Source of the DNA: Phycisphaerae bacterium
GTDB lineage: Bacteria > Planctomycetota > Phycisphaerae > FEN-1346 > JAACEH01
Direction: 5' to 3'
DNA: 64,000 bases
NCBI GenBank assembly: GCA_012729015.1
Contig: JAAYDY010000107.1
Coordinates: forward strand, 21,346-85,345
Of this stretch, positions 52,979 to 64,000 are shown one piece after another. A program made the position numbers and the translations under genes. The notes below the pieces were generated by a model. The model searched no databases, was not told the origin of the DNA, and was given only the letters and a program-made list of their open reading frames with translations. Position 1 is the first letter of the stretch; every line of letters begins with the position of its first letter.

Positions 52979-53995
52979 TCATCCTCTCCACCGGCAGCAA
53001 CCGGACGCGGCCAGAAGCACTTCCTGAACCAGGCAGTCGTGATCGCAGTCATACTCGCAGCCGGACTCTCCGCGGACCCTCTTCGCGAACTCCAGCATCT
53101 GCCCCACGTACCGGTCCTCCTGAATGCCGAAATCAACGGTGTGCGTTCCTGCGGCATACTCGGCATTGCCGTGTCTCAGGCGAAGCTGCACTTGCAGGGG
53201 TTTGCCGTCAAAACGCTCCAGAGGGCAGAGCTCGACGGAGCCTTCGGTGCCGCAGATCTTCAGGCGTCTCTGGTTGGAGCCGTCGACTTCCCTGCCGCAG
53301 GCGCGCAGCGTCACCGTGGCGTGAGGATACTCCAGAACGCTCACGCAGTTGTCACGAGCCCCGGCGGCGCCGACGGTCGATTTCAGGAAAGGCACGACTC
53401 CCTCCGGCCTGCCCAGCATCGGAAGAATGAAGTCGATCAGGTGGCACCCGAGATTGAACATGATGCCGCCCTTGAAATGCGACAGGTAACGGCGGTAGCC
53501 TTCGTCACCGTAGTCATGGCTCATGCTTGCCTGAATCTCGAACACGTCACCCAGCCATCTCTCGCGCACAATCCGCTGGCAGAACCGGATGGCCGGGTTG
53601 GTGCGGAACATATAGCCCATCTGGAAAGGAATGCCGCGCTGTGCGCAGCCGCCGCGCAGCGTCCGGAACAGTCCCATGTCCTCGCCGCCGGGCTTGTCCA
53701 TGTGGATAGCCAGGCGTCGCTCCATGCAGCGGATGGCCGTGGGAACGAGATCGGCGTTGGGCACTTCAACCGTGACCGCCTGGAGGCCGGACGCGCCGAG
53801 CAATTCGTCTTCGGTCATCCACGTCAGCCCGTCATACGGTTTCAGATTGTCTCCGGCGAACCTGGCTGCGGTTGTCCGGCGGTCGTCAACCACGCCGACG
53901 ACCTCGAACACCTCGGGCAGCTTGCGCAGCGTCTCGATGGTGCCGGCGGCGTGCTCATGGCAGATGCCGATCTGACCGATTCTGATTCTCTTCAT
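52979..53995 (-). CDS. Gfo/Idh/MocA-family oxidoreductase
   Basis: A 338-aa NAD(P)-dependent sugar/cyclitol dehydrogenase-type protein. RIGQIGICHEHAAGTIETLR is the N-terminal Rossmann strand and helix, and GVVDDRRTTAARF the next. The catalytic-domain landmark HMDKPGGEDMGLFRTL holds the EKP-like Lys (here DKP). Also present are HFKGGIMFNLGCHLIDFILP (GGGxxxDxGxHxxD region, His/Asp) and the substrate beta-sheet. The C-terminus is Cys-rich (SGCEYDCDHDCLVQE, ASGCCRWRG), which is unusual. Starts at ATG 53995; GTG 53998 is adjacent. It is 92 bases downstream of the zinc-type dehydrogenase, suggesting a two-step sugar oxidation operon. Confidence 0.88.
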   Translation of the reverse strand: MKRIRIGQIGICHEHAAGTIETLRKLPEVFEVVGVVDDRRTTAARFAGDNLKPYDGLTWMTEDELLGASGLQAVTVEVPNADLVPTAIRCMERRLAIHMDKPGGEDMGLFRTLRGGCAQRGIPFQMGYMFRTNPAIRFCQRIVRERWLGDVFEIQASMSHDYGDEGYRRYLSHFKGGIMFNLGCHLIDFILPMLGRPEGVVPFLKSTVGAAGARDNCVSVLEYPHATVTLRACGREVDGSNQRRLKICGTEGSVELCPLERFDGKPLQVQLRLRHGNAEYAAGTHTVDFGIQEDRYVGQMLEFAKRVRGESGCEYDCDHDCLVQEVLLAASGCCRWRG

Positions 53996-54087
53996 CACAG
54001 ATCAAGCACTCCGGACTTCACCCAATCCGATAGAGTTGCGGATCCCGTTCTTTCACGATTTCGGCGACCCAGACCGCTTCCGGCGCA

Positions 54088-55101
54088 TCATCGCAGCATG
54101 CCCCAATCGAAGACGATTCCCATCGGCACGGTTGCGGCTTCGGCCAGACGGCCGTAGACCATGGGGGCCGCTTCCGGAGAGACCACCTCGGAGGTCAGTG
54201 GCCGGGTCCGCAGTTTGCCTGCGGCAACGAACTTCAGAAACGTGCGGTAGTCGTCGTGCTCGGTCCAGTGGGCGGGGGCCGATTCCAGTTTTGCCCGGGT
54301 GGACGTGTGCGCACCGATCAGGGAGACCCCGCGCCGATGGACGTACTGGTAGAAGTCGATCGGCACATCCGAGATACGGGTGCAGCCCAGCAGCGAGATG
54401 CGTCCCTCCCAGGCGACGTACTCCAGGGCCTGCCGCAATGCCAACGCCGAGCCGGTCACCTCCACCACCGCGTTCGGTCCGTGTCCCCCGGTCAGGGCCT
54501 TGATCTTCTCGACGAAGTCGGGTTCGTCAGGCGAGAACGCAGCGGACGCCCCCAACGTCAACGCCAGCTTGCGGCGCACCGGATCGAGGTCTGAGACAAG
54601 GACCGGGATGGCGCCGGACAGGCCGGCGATCTGCACCGCGAATGCACCGAGAATGCCCATCCCCACGACCATCGCCGCTTCGCCCAGCTCGATCTTCAGC
54701 TTCCGCACGCCGAGGAACGAGAACGAAGCGATATGGCAGAAGGCGGCGTCCTGCATGTCGATCGAATCGTCCTCGATTCGAAACACCGATGCCGCCTTCT
54801 TGATGGTGTGCGAACGGTGCCCGCCCCAACTGATGATCACCCGGTCGCCGACGCTCAGGCTCGTAACATCTGATCCCGCCGCGACGACGCGCCCCGACGC
54901 GCAGTAGCCGGGATAGAGCGGGAACCCATGCTCGGCCGTGCCCGTATTGGGCAACTGGATCAGGTTCGCCCTCTCGGTTCCCGCACTGACAACGGAATAG
55001 TCGCTCTCCAGCAGGACCTCGTCGGGTCCTGGCTCGGGAACCTGGAATTCCTGCAAGACAGCCTTGCCCTTTGACTCGAAAACAACATGAAAACCAGTCA
55101 T
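54088..55101 (-). CDS. zinc-type (MDR) alcohol/sugar dehydrogenase
   Basis: A 337-aa medium-chain dehydrogenase. The N-terminal GroES-like half has LLESDYSVVSAGTERANL and GYCASGRVVAAGSDVTSLSV. The cofactor half starts near 160 with EAAMVVGMGILGAFAVQIAG (Rossmann glycine motif) and VSDLDPVRRKLALTLGA. The usual catalytic-zinc GHE motif is not clear (YPGYCASG in its place), as in several bacterial members that act on sugars or cyclitols without a structural zinc loop. GGGAGGGG lies upstream of 55101. It probably works with the Gfo/Idh/MocA enzyme in its own operon; both substrates are unknown. Confidence 0.85.
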   Translation of the reverse strand: MTGFHVVFESKGKAVLQEFQVPEPGPDEVLLESDYSVVSAGTERANLIQLPNTGTAEHGFPLYPGYCASGRVVAAGSDVTSLSVGDRVIISWGGHRSHTIKKAASVFRIEDDSIDMQDAAFCHIASFSFLGVRKLKIELGEAAMVVGMGILGAFAVQIAGLSGAIPVLVSDLDPVRRKLALTLGASAAFSPDEPDFVEKIKALTGGHGPNAVVEVTGSALALRQALEYVAWEGRISLLGCTRISDVPIDFYQYVHRRGVSLIGAHTSTRAKLESAPAHWTEHDDYRTFLKFVAAGKLRTRPLTSEVVSPEAAPMVYGRLAEAATVPMGIVFDWGMLR

Positions 55102-55157
55102 ACAGTTGCCCCTCCCGACACGGTCGGGCCCTGAGGCCTTCGTGGCCTTCCGCCCAA

Positions 55158-55264
55158 GCGGGTGAAACGACATCCCGCCATCCGGAGCGTGTAACACCCG
55201 CGGCGGGGCAGCGTGCCGTGCAATAGGGCAATTCCGCCATGGGGAACTTCGGGCTTGGCGGAGC
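55158..55264. repeat. dispersed 107-nt intergenic repeat, copy B
   Basis: Second copy of the block at 52643-52749, in the gap between the Tat sulfatase stop and the dehydrogenase start. The same orientation, the same length and about 14 substitutions make a common origin certain; a purifying constraint or recent spread cannot be told from two copies. Confidence 0.85.
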
Positions 55265-55301
55265 GGCCCGTGACCGGCGCAGCGCCGCCCGAACGGAAGC
55301 G

Positions 55302-57074
55302 TCAGCCGCCGGCCAGGATTTGTGCGACCTGAGCCCTCAGGCGATCCGCGGCAGCCTTTTCGTGGGCGGCCAGTTCCGTCCGCAACTCGTCCAGGGGACG
55401 CTTGCTCCATCGCTTCTGGCCGTTCAGTTCGTTGTGCAGGGCCTTGTAGCGACCGAAGAACGCCTCGTCGAAGACCTGGTCTGCAGCAGCTCGCACCTGC
55501 CTGTCCTTGCCGGCGGCCGCCGCCTGCGCCAGGTACGGCACGACGGCCTCAGCCTTGCAGGCGTTCCATTGCCGCACGAACGGAAGGAGGGTGTAGTGCC
55601 GGTTCTGGCGGGCGATACGGTCCGGGAGCGACAGCTCGCGCCACTCGTCGGGGATGAAAGGCAACTCGGCCCTGGCCAGCCAGCGGTCGAGTTCCTTGCG
55701 GAGTTCGGCCTTGACCTCGGCATAGGCCGGATCGTTGACGAGGTTCTTCATCTGATACGGGTCGTTCCGATTGTCGTAGAGCAGCCACTCGCCCTCGGCG
55801 TAGACGACGTACGTGTACTGCTTGGTGCGCACGCCCCGGTACGGATAGAAGAAGTTCGGCTCATTCGGGTCGAGTTGGGTCTTGTAGTAGTTTCGCTGGA
55901 AGTTGTTGACGAGGATCAGTTGCGACGCCGGATCGGGGCCCGGCTTGCCGAGGAGGACCGGGGAGAAGTCCTGCCCGCCGCACTGAGGCGGCGCCTTCAG
56001 GCCGGCGAGCCCGCAGAGAGTGGGGTTCAGGTCAATCGTCCCGATGTTGTGATCGGCCATGCGTCCGGCCTGAATGCGGCCCGGCCACCGGACGATCATC
56101 GGCACGCGGACGGCCTCGTCGAACGGATTGCCCTTGCTGCCGACGCCGTTGGACCCGAACGAGCTGCCGTGGTCCGACGTGTAGATCAGAACCGTGTTGT
56201 CCTCGATGCCCAGTTCCTTCAGGGCGGCCATGAGGCGGCCCAACTCGCGGTCCACGGCCGTGATGTGCGCGTGGTAGTGCTGGTAGTAGAGCCGCTCCTT
56301 GTCCTTCTTGTACCGTTCCTGCGTGACGTTCGGGCGGTACACGAGCTGATCGTCGGGATAGAGCTTGACGAACTCCTCGGGGGCGTCGTCCCAGCGCCAG
56401 TGCGGCGGGTTGATCGAGAGCATCATCAGGAACGGCTTCTCGCCGCCGGCGTGCTGCCGGATGAAGTCCAGCGCATGGTCGGTCATGCCGATAGCGTTGT
56501 AGCCCTTGACGGGTTTGAACTCCTCGCCCGAGGGCACGTCGCGGACAGGCGTCTCCCAGTGGTCGTCGCCGAAGAGCCAGTGCTTGAAGTAATCGAATCC
56601 GGCATGGGCAGCCGTTTCGTTCTTGAGGTGCCATTTGCCGACATAGCCGGTGACGTAGCCGCCCGCCTTGAATGTCTGGGCGATGGTGGGCGAATCGAGG
56701 CCGATGACGTTGCCGTTGCCGAAGTAGTCGTTGCTGACGCACGAGCTCTGGTGCGGCCACTGGCCGGTGATGAGCATGCCGCGATAGGGCACGCAGATGG
56801 GCGACGTGCTGCAGCAGTTGTCGAAGCGGGTGCCCTCGCGGGCCATGCGCTCCATGTGCGGCGCGACCACCTGGGGCATCTCCGTAAACGGGAGGCTGCA
56901 CCATCGGTGCTCGTCGCTGAAGACAAAGAGGATGTTGGGCCGTCTGGGCCTCGACTCCTGGGCCAGGGCGCGTCGGAGGCCCATGGTCTCGATGGCAGCA
57001 GCGGCTGCGGCCGCCGTGCCCAGCTTCAGGAACTCGCGACGGTCCATCCGCCCGGAGGAATTGTGCGTCACCAT
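55302..57074 (-). CDS. Tat-exported sulfatase-like protein with CVPYR motif
   Basis: A 590-aa protein. The N-terminus MVTHNSSGRMDRREFLKLGT followed by AAAAAAAIETMGL is a twin-arginine signal (RREFLK). PNILFVFSDEHRW is the sulfatase metal loop; SPICVPYRGMLITGQWPH is the active-site region, with Cys94 at the formylglycine position but CVPYR in place of CxP[S/A]R. Later motifs include GYVGKWHLKNE, MLSINPPHWRWDDAPE, LIYTSDHGSSFGSNG and VPMIVRWPGR. Tat export means the enzyme folds before leaving the cytoplasm, fitting cofactor or formylglycine maturation inside. The second start, M at 57047, is an alternative. It lies 268 bases from lacZ with the palindrome at 57252-57270 between. Confidence 0.87.
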   Translation of the reverse strand: MVTHNSSGRMDRREFLKLGTAAAAAAAIETMGLRRALAQESRPRRPNILFVFSDEHRWCSLPFTEMPQVVAPHMERMAREGTRFDNCCSTSPICVPYRGMLITGQWPHQSSCVSNDYFGNGNVIGLDSPTIAQTFKAGGYVTGYVGKWHLKNETAAHAGFDYFKHWLFGDDHWETPVRDVPSGEEFKPVKGYNAIGMTDHALDFIRQHAGGEKPFLMMLSINPPHWRWDDAPEEFVKLYPDDQLVYRPNVTQERYKKDKERLYYQHYHAHITAVDRELGRLMAALKELGIEDNTVLIYTSDHGSSFGSNGVGSKGNPFDEAVRVPMIVRWPGRIQAGRMADHNIGTIDLNPTLCGLAGLKAPPQCGGQDFSPVLLGKPGPDPASQLILVNNFQRNYYKTQLDPNEPNFFYPYRGVRTKQYTYVVYAEGEWLLYDNRNDPYQMKNLVNDPAYAEVKAELRKELDRWLARAELPFIPDEWRELSLPDRIARQNRHYTLLPFVRQWNACKAEAVVPYLAQAAAAGKDRQVRAAADQVFDEAFFGRYKALHNELNGQKRWSKRPLDELRTELAAHEKAAADRLRAQVAQILAGG

Positions 57075-57251
57075 GGGTTGGCCCCATCCATCAGCGCGAC
57101 CTGCCCGGGGCGCGGCCGGCGCAACGGCTGGCCCGGGTGATGAGGGAATCATAGCACGACGCTCGTTGCAGCGGAAGAGGGCGCGCCGACGCGGCGCGCA
57201 TTAGCGTTTCGGGGAGAGCGGGGAAAGCAGGGGCAGGAGGCCCCCACCACT

Positions 57252-57270
57252 CACGGGCAAGATGCCCGTG
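57252..57270. repeat. 19-nt palindrome CACGGGCAAGATGCCCGTG
   Basis: Identical to the third unit of the cluster at 12023-12124. It stands alone in the gap between lacZ and the Tat sulfatase, both on the minus strand. An eight-base stem with a three-base loop would form in mRNA. Confidence 0.8.
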
Positions 57271-57342
57271 CCACGGTACAGCCCCAAAAACGTTGCTGCA
57301 CCCGCCGAGCCGTGCTGCGTCTCCGGCCGACCGCCGCATGCC

Positions 57343-60537
<3,195 letters not shown>

Positions 60538-60672
60538 TCAGGATGGTTCACCGTGTTGTGCCGCGGATGAGCGATGAGGATACAGTGATCGAGCCGTGGA
60601 CGGCAAGCACAATTCCTGCCGGCCGGCGGCTGGGAGGGGTTCGCGGCCCCGAGACGACGCTCGCCCCATGGT

Positions 60673-60709
60673 GCGGGGATCCCCCGGACACTGGTCCGAG
60701 GGATCCCGC
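60673..60709 (-). terminator. terminator hairpin after the chemoreceptor
   Basis: GCGGGGATCCC and GGGATCCCGC pair, with CCGGAC/GTCCG inside. It lies 23 bases past the chemoreceptor stop on the minus strand. No long T-run follows. Confidence 0.55.
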
Positions 60710-60731
60710 GAGTGTGCTCCCAGGAAATCGC

Positions 60732-63044
60732 CTAGAACTCCGACAACACGGCCTCGTCCGGTTCGTCGAGCGGAATCGCATGCTCGGCCTCGCTGCCGGC
60801 GGAGGTCGTCGGCCTGTCGCCGCCGGAGCCGGGTTTCGCCTTCGAAGCCGGCCGCGCCGCGTGCGCCGCCGACGCGGCCGACTTGGCCAGCGGGTTGCGC
60901 CGCGACTTGCCCGAGGCCTTCACGGTCGCCAGGCCGGTCTGCCTCGCGGCGCCTCCGACCAACTGGGCCAGTTCGTCCACGATGCCGCTGAGCTGCTCGG
61001 CCTCGGCCGACAGTTCCTCGCTGGCCGCCGCCGACTCTTCGGCGTTCGCCGCCACCTGCTGCGTCACCTGATCCATCTGACCCACCGCCGCGTTGATCTC
61101 TCCGATCCCGCGGGCCTGCTCGTCGCTGGCCGCGGCCACTTCGCCCAGCAGGTCCGTCACCTTCTTCACCCCGCCGGAGATTTCCCCGAGAACGCTCGTC
61201 ACATCCCCAGTCACCTTCACTCCGTCGTCGGCGTTCTTCTGGCTCTCGTCGATCAACTGCTGCGTGTTCTTCGCCGCCTCGGCGCTGCGACGGGCCAGGT
61301 TCCGGACCTCCTCGGCCACCACCGCGAAGCCTTTGCCCGCCTCGCCGGCCCGCGCCGCCTCCACCGCGGCGTTCAGCGCCAGCAGGTTCGTCTGGAACGC
61401 AATCTCGTCGATCACCTTGATGATCCGGGCCGTCTCGTCGCTGCTGGCCTTGATCTTGTTGATCGCCTCGCTGAGACGCCGCACGGCGTCCGTGCCGCGG
61501 TCGCTGGCCGCCAGGGTCTCGGTGGACAAGGCATTGGCCTCCTTGGCGTTGGCCGCGTTCTGCTTGGTCATCGAGCTCATCTCCTCGATGCTCGACGAGG
61601 TCTCCTCCAGGCTCGCCGCCTGCTCGCTCGAGCCCTCCGCCAGCGACTGGCTCGACGCCGACACCTGACCCGACGCCGCCGCCGTCTGCTCGGCGCCGTC
61701 GGTCAGTTGCTCGATGATCCGGTTGACGGGCTTGGTGATGCCGCGTGTGATCAAAGTACCCAGGATCGCACCGAGGATGATCGCGCCCACGGCGGCCGCC
61801 ATCATAATCAGGTTGGCCGACCGGGTCGTGGACTGCATCTTGCTCTTCTGACCGGCGCGCAGGGCGTCGCATCCCTTGACGAAGTCCTCCGCGGCGCCCA
61901 CCATCTTCTGCTCCTCGGCAGCCTGCTTGTCGCTGAGGGCGATCCACCCGTCGAAGGCCGCCTTGTAGTCCTTCGCGGCCTGGCGGATGCGGTTGACCGC
62001 CTCGTCGTCGCGGGCGTCCTGCAAGGACTCGTTCATCGTGTCGCACCCGGCGAGAATCTGCTTCATGGTCACGTCGTTCTCCTGCTGGTGCTTCTTGTCG
62101 CGAGTGGCCATGAAGTTCTTCTCCTGCCGGCGGCACTCCAGCGCCATGCGCATCAGATCCTTGGCCAGTCCGGCGTTCTCCTGCTTGGCCCTGGCCACCT
62201 TCGCCGCCTCTGTCTCCAGGTTCTCGAACTCGCCGAGAATCTCCTTCAGAATCGGAGCGGTCGCCTCCCGGAACACCTCGACCGACGTGTCCGTCGCCCC
62301 CTGCCGCGCCTTCTCGATCTCGACGGCGCTGGCGTGCAGCGCCGCATGGTTCTTCTTCATCCGGTCGATGATCTCCTGGAACCTGGAGCCGGCCACCGCG
62401 GCCTGCTGCTTGAACTCCTCGCTGGCCAGCCATTGGCCGAAGGCGCACTTCGAGCCGTCCTTCTGCACCGCCAGCGTCTTGTCGTCCTTGTTGATCAGGA
62501 AGTCCCTGACGCCGGCCGCCCAGTCCAGGTGCGCCCTGGCATAGCCCGAGACGTTGGTCAGCAACGTCATGGCGATGTCGGCCTTGGCCTGCTGCCCATG
62601 GCCCAGCTGCTCGCAGTTGGCGGCAAACTCCCGGGCCTTCTCCACCATGGCCGCCGCCTGGACGTCCTGCTGCCGACGCAGGGCCGTCCAGTCCCCGAAG
62701 GCCGCCTGGTAGGCCTGGCCCTTGCCTCGAACGTCCTCGATCCCCTGGCGGTCTTCCTGGTCGTTGAACTTGGCCTTGGTCTCGTCGATCTGGGTGTAGA
62801 TGGACGTCATCGTCCGGCCGTTCTCTTCAAGGCACTTGGCGTCTCCCCGCAGGATGAAGTCCTTCTCCTGGAGGCGGCCATCCTTGGCCAGTTTGATCAG
62901 ACGGTTGGCGTCATCGGCCTTCTCGACGATGCCGACCACCTTGCCCAAGCTGCTGTACCCCATGTACCCGATCAGTGCCGTCAGGACGAGGACGACGGCG
63001 AATCCTCCTGCGATCTTCGTGCCCAACTTCATGTTCCTGAACAT
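60732..63044 (-). CDS. methyl-accepting chemotaxis protein with an extracytoplasmic CZB-like zinc motif
   Basis: A 770-aa chemoreceptor. TM1 is at about 11-28 and TM2 at 411-432, so residues 30-410 are outside the cytoplasm. This region has helical-bimodular character, with the RxxEKxF pattern twice (RLQEKDFIL near 57, RRQEKNFMA near 306). Between them lie His172 in [10 protein letters not shown], Cys200 in KCAFGQWL, and His233 and His237 in KNHAALH: the three-His/one-Cys set of CZB zinc sensors. A short HAMP-like segment and the signalling domain follow ([20 protein letters not shown] is the conserved tip). The tail [15 protein letters not shown] recurs in the next gene. No che genes lie in the window. 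Confidence 0.88.
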   Translation of the reverse strand: MFRNMKLGTKIAGGFAVVLVLTALIGYMGYSSLGKVVGIVEKADDANRLIKLAKDGRLQEKDFILRGDAKCLEENGRTMTSIYTQIDETKAKFNDQEDRQGIEDVRGKGQAYQAAFGDWTALRRQQDVQAAAMVEKAREFAANCEQLGHGQQAKADIAMTLLTNVSGYARAHLDWAAGVRDFLINKDDKTLAVQKDGSKCAFGQWLASEEFKQQAAVAGSRFQEIIDRMKKNHAALHASAVEIEKARQGATDTSVEVFREATAPILKEILGEFENLETEAAKVARAKQENAGLAKDLMRMALECRRQEKNFMATRDKKHQQENDVTMKQILAGCDTMNESLQDARDDEAVNRIRQAAKDYKAAFDGWIALSDKQAAEEQKMVGAAEDFVKGCDALRAGQKSKMQSTTRSANLIMMAAAVGAIILGAILGTLITRGITKPVNRIIEQLTDGAEQTAAASGQVSASSQSLAEGSSEQAASLEETSSSIEEMSSMTKQNAANAKEANALSTETLAASDRGTDAVRRLSEAINKIKASSDETARIIKVIDEIAFQTNLLALNAAVEAARAGEAGKGFAVVAEEVRNLARRSAEAAKNTQQLIDESQKNADDGVKVTGDVTSVLGEISGGVKKVTDLLGEVAAASDEQARGIGEINAAVGQMDQVTQQVAANAEESAAASEELSAEAEQLSGIVDELAQLVGGAARQTGLATVKASGKSRRNPLAKSAASAAHAARPASKAKPGSGGDRPTTSAGSEAEHAIPLDEPDEAVLSEF

Positions 63045-63548
63045 TCCTCAAGCCTCCTCTGACTGGTCCTGTCCTGGCGGGAGCACGCATGCCCCCGGCT
63101 CCGGGTCGCCCACGCGACCGTGCCGACCCGTGCGGCACTGCTGGCGATATCGCTACTGGGCAATCTCTGCCCCATGGGGTCTTCCCACCATGCCTTGACC
63201 TCGCCCATGACAGCGCGCCGCTGGCCAGAGCCACCCTAGGAACTCTCCTAGTAGCGTGGAGGCCGATGCCCACAGCACGCCCTGGCCGGAGCGTGCCACA
63301 CGTGTGGCCCGGCAGTTTTTCTGTCGTCCACGCCATGCGTCTGGCACACTTTCTGCAAACCACAGCAGCCCTGGCCCCTCATGGACGCCGAAGCCGGGCA
63401 TGACGCGACAGTCAGTCGGTTGGATTCAGGAGTACGCGAGGGAGGCACTGCGCGACGACATTGTGTCTGGAGAAAGCAGTCTCCCTGTCGTGAGGACGCC
63501 CCTCACGCAGGGAGACTGGCAGGACCGCTTCAGCGTGTTCGCTTCGCC
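63045..63548. other. 504-base gap between the two chemoreceptors
   Basis: No gene is convincing here. CTAGGA/TCCTAG makes a small hairpin at 63236-63251. Closest to the partial chemoreceptor, the strong hairpin at 63477-63518 is probably its terminator. The promoter for the 770-aa chemoreceptor must also be here, but I cannot define a consensus sigma-70 box on the minus strand. Confidence 0.4.
63477..63518 (-). terminator. strong hairpin after the partial chemoreceptor
   Basis: CAGTCTCCCTG pairs with CAGGGAGACTG and CGTGAGG with CCTCACG inside, giving 18 base pairs with one bulged T and a four-base loop. CTTTCTCC follows on the minus strand. It is 30 bases beyond the stop codon. Confidence 0.75.
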
Positions 63549-64000
63549 TCAGAACTCAGACAGTACTGCTGCATCGTCCTCGTTCAAAGGAATGGCCTCT
63601 TCCGCACTCACGAACTTCTTTCTCTCGGCGGCCGGCGACTCCCGTCGCGCCGAGTGACTGCCCTTGGAGTCGTGGCCTGAGGACGATGGCCGGCCAGGGC
63701 CGGACTTGCGATTGCCGCCTGCGACCGTTGAACTGTGACGAGGCGTCGCCCCCTGACCGGGATTCCGGCCACTGCGGCTGCCGCCCACCAGACGCACCAG
63801 CTCCGCCACAACCTGATTCAACTGCTCCGCCTGCGCCGACAGCTCTTCGCTCGCCGCAGCCGACTCCTCCGCGTTCGCCGCCACCTGCTGCGTCACCTGG
63901 TCCATCTGACCCACCGCCGCATTGATCTCCCCGATCCCGCGGGCCTGCTCGTCGCTCGCCGCAGCCACCTCGCCCAGCAGGTCCGTCACCTTCTTCACCC
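63549..64000 (-). CDS. methyl-accepting chemotaxis protein, C-terminal part (cut by window edge)
   Basis: Only the last ~150 residues are inside the window; the gene continues upstream past 64000. What is present is the end of the signalling domain ([40 protein letters not shown]), then a basic Ser/Gly-rich linker and the tail EAIPLNEDDAAVLSEF. The first 150 bases are about 90% identical at DNA level to the matching part of the neighbouring chemoreceptor (around 61020-61170), so the two genes are tandem duplicates or have undergone gene conversion. The linker differs. The sensory domain cannot be judged here. Confidence 0.9.
   Translation of the reverse strand, partial: VKKVTDLLGEVAAASDEQARGIGEINAAVGQMDQVTQQVAANAEESAAASEELSAQAEQLNQVVAELVRLVGGSRSGRNPGQGATPRHSSTVAGGNRKSGPGRPSSSGHDSKGSHSARRESPAAERKKFVSAEEAIPLNEDDAAVLSEF

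Noticed and set aside
63347..63362. Sigma-54-like box TGGCACACTTTCTGCA
   Set aside because: The -12 half is imperfect (CTGC), it points against both chemoreceptors, and no sigma-54 activator is near.

Overview
The window is GC-rich bacterial chromosomal DNA, with dense genes on both strands. It most likely comes from the Planctomycetota or a close PVC relative. This rests on gene content, not on any search: two sulfatases, a long alpha-alpha toroid protein with duplicated DUF4159-like domains, HEAT/VWA secreted proteins, a Pmt-like membrane protein with TPRs, an ECF sigma/anti-sigma/secreted-protein trio, a 51-aa zinc-ribbon protein, and many large secreted glycan-active proteins. I see no phage, transposase, integrase, CRISPR array or ribosomal RNA gene.

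Layout. 1-2.5 kb: a GT9 glycosyltransferase overlapping mnmA (minus strand). 2.5-10.2 kb (plus): tRNA-Met(CAT), the toroid/DUF4159 protein, a HEAT+VWA protein, a sulfatase and an SPL-like radical SAM protein. 10.3-14.1 kb (minus): DHH phosphoesterase, a 57-aa ferredoxin, an Nfu-type Fe-S scaffold, ribF and a TIM-barrel sugar epimerase. 14.3-16.3 kb: the TPR membrane protein, its terminator and tRNA-Cys(GCA). 16.5-27.4 kb (minus): a polysaccharide-processing block (GH78-like rhamnosidase, right-handed beta-helix protein, large GH-like protein), then a HEAT lipoprotein and an AzgA-type purine permease. 27.6-31.9 kb (plus): a membrane-anchored protein of unknown function and a Zn/Cd/Pb-type P-type ATPase. 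32.0-35.4 kb (minus): zinc-ribbon protein, universal stress protein, and the sigma/anti-sigma/secreted trio. 35.6-42.8 kb: a glycosidase and two tandem paralogous proteins of 973 and 941 aa that I cannot assign to a named family. 43-49.7 kb: truD, a large membrane protein, an alginate-export-like outer-membrane barrel, a small anchored protein and a DMT transporter. 49.7-60.5 kb: a second sugar-use block (GH123/DUF4091-like, Gfo/Idh/MocA oxidoreductase, zinc-type dehydrogenase, Tat-exported sulfatase with an atypical motif, LacZ-type beta-galactosidase). 60.7-64 kb: two chemoreceptors in tandem, the second cut by the window edge.

The genes together suggest a heterotroph that senses and dismantles complex, partly sulfated, rhamnose- and galactose-containing polysaccharides at the cell surface and oxidises or isomerises the released sugars. 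The most unusual signals are the tandem ~950-aa paralogue pair, a chemoreceptor with a zinc-binding CZB-like motif set on the extracytoplasmic side, a 107-nt repeat in two intergenic gaps, clustered 19-nt palindromes, and three genes whose -10 box lies so close to the start codon that the mRNA is probably leaderless.
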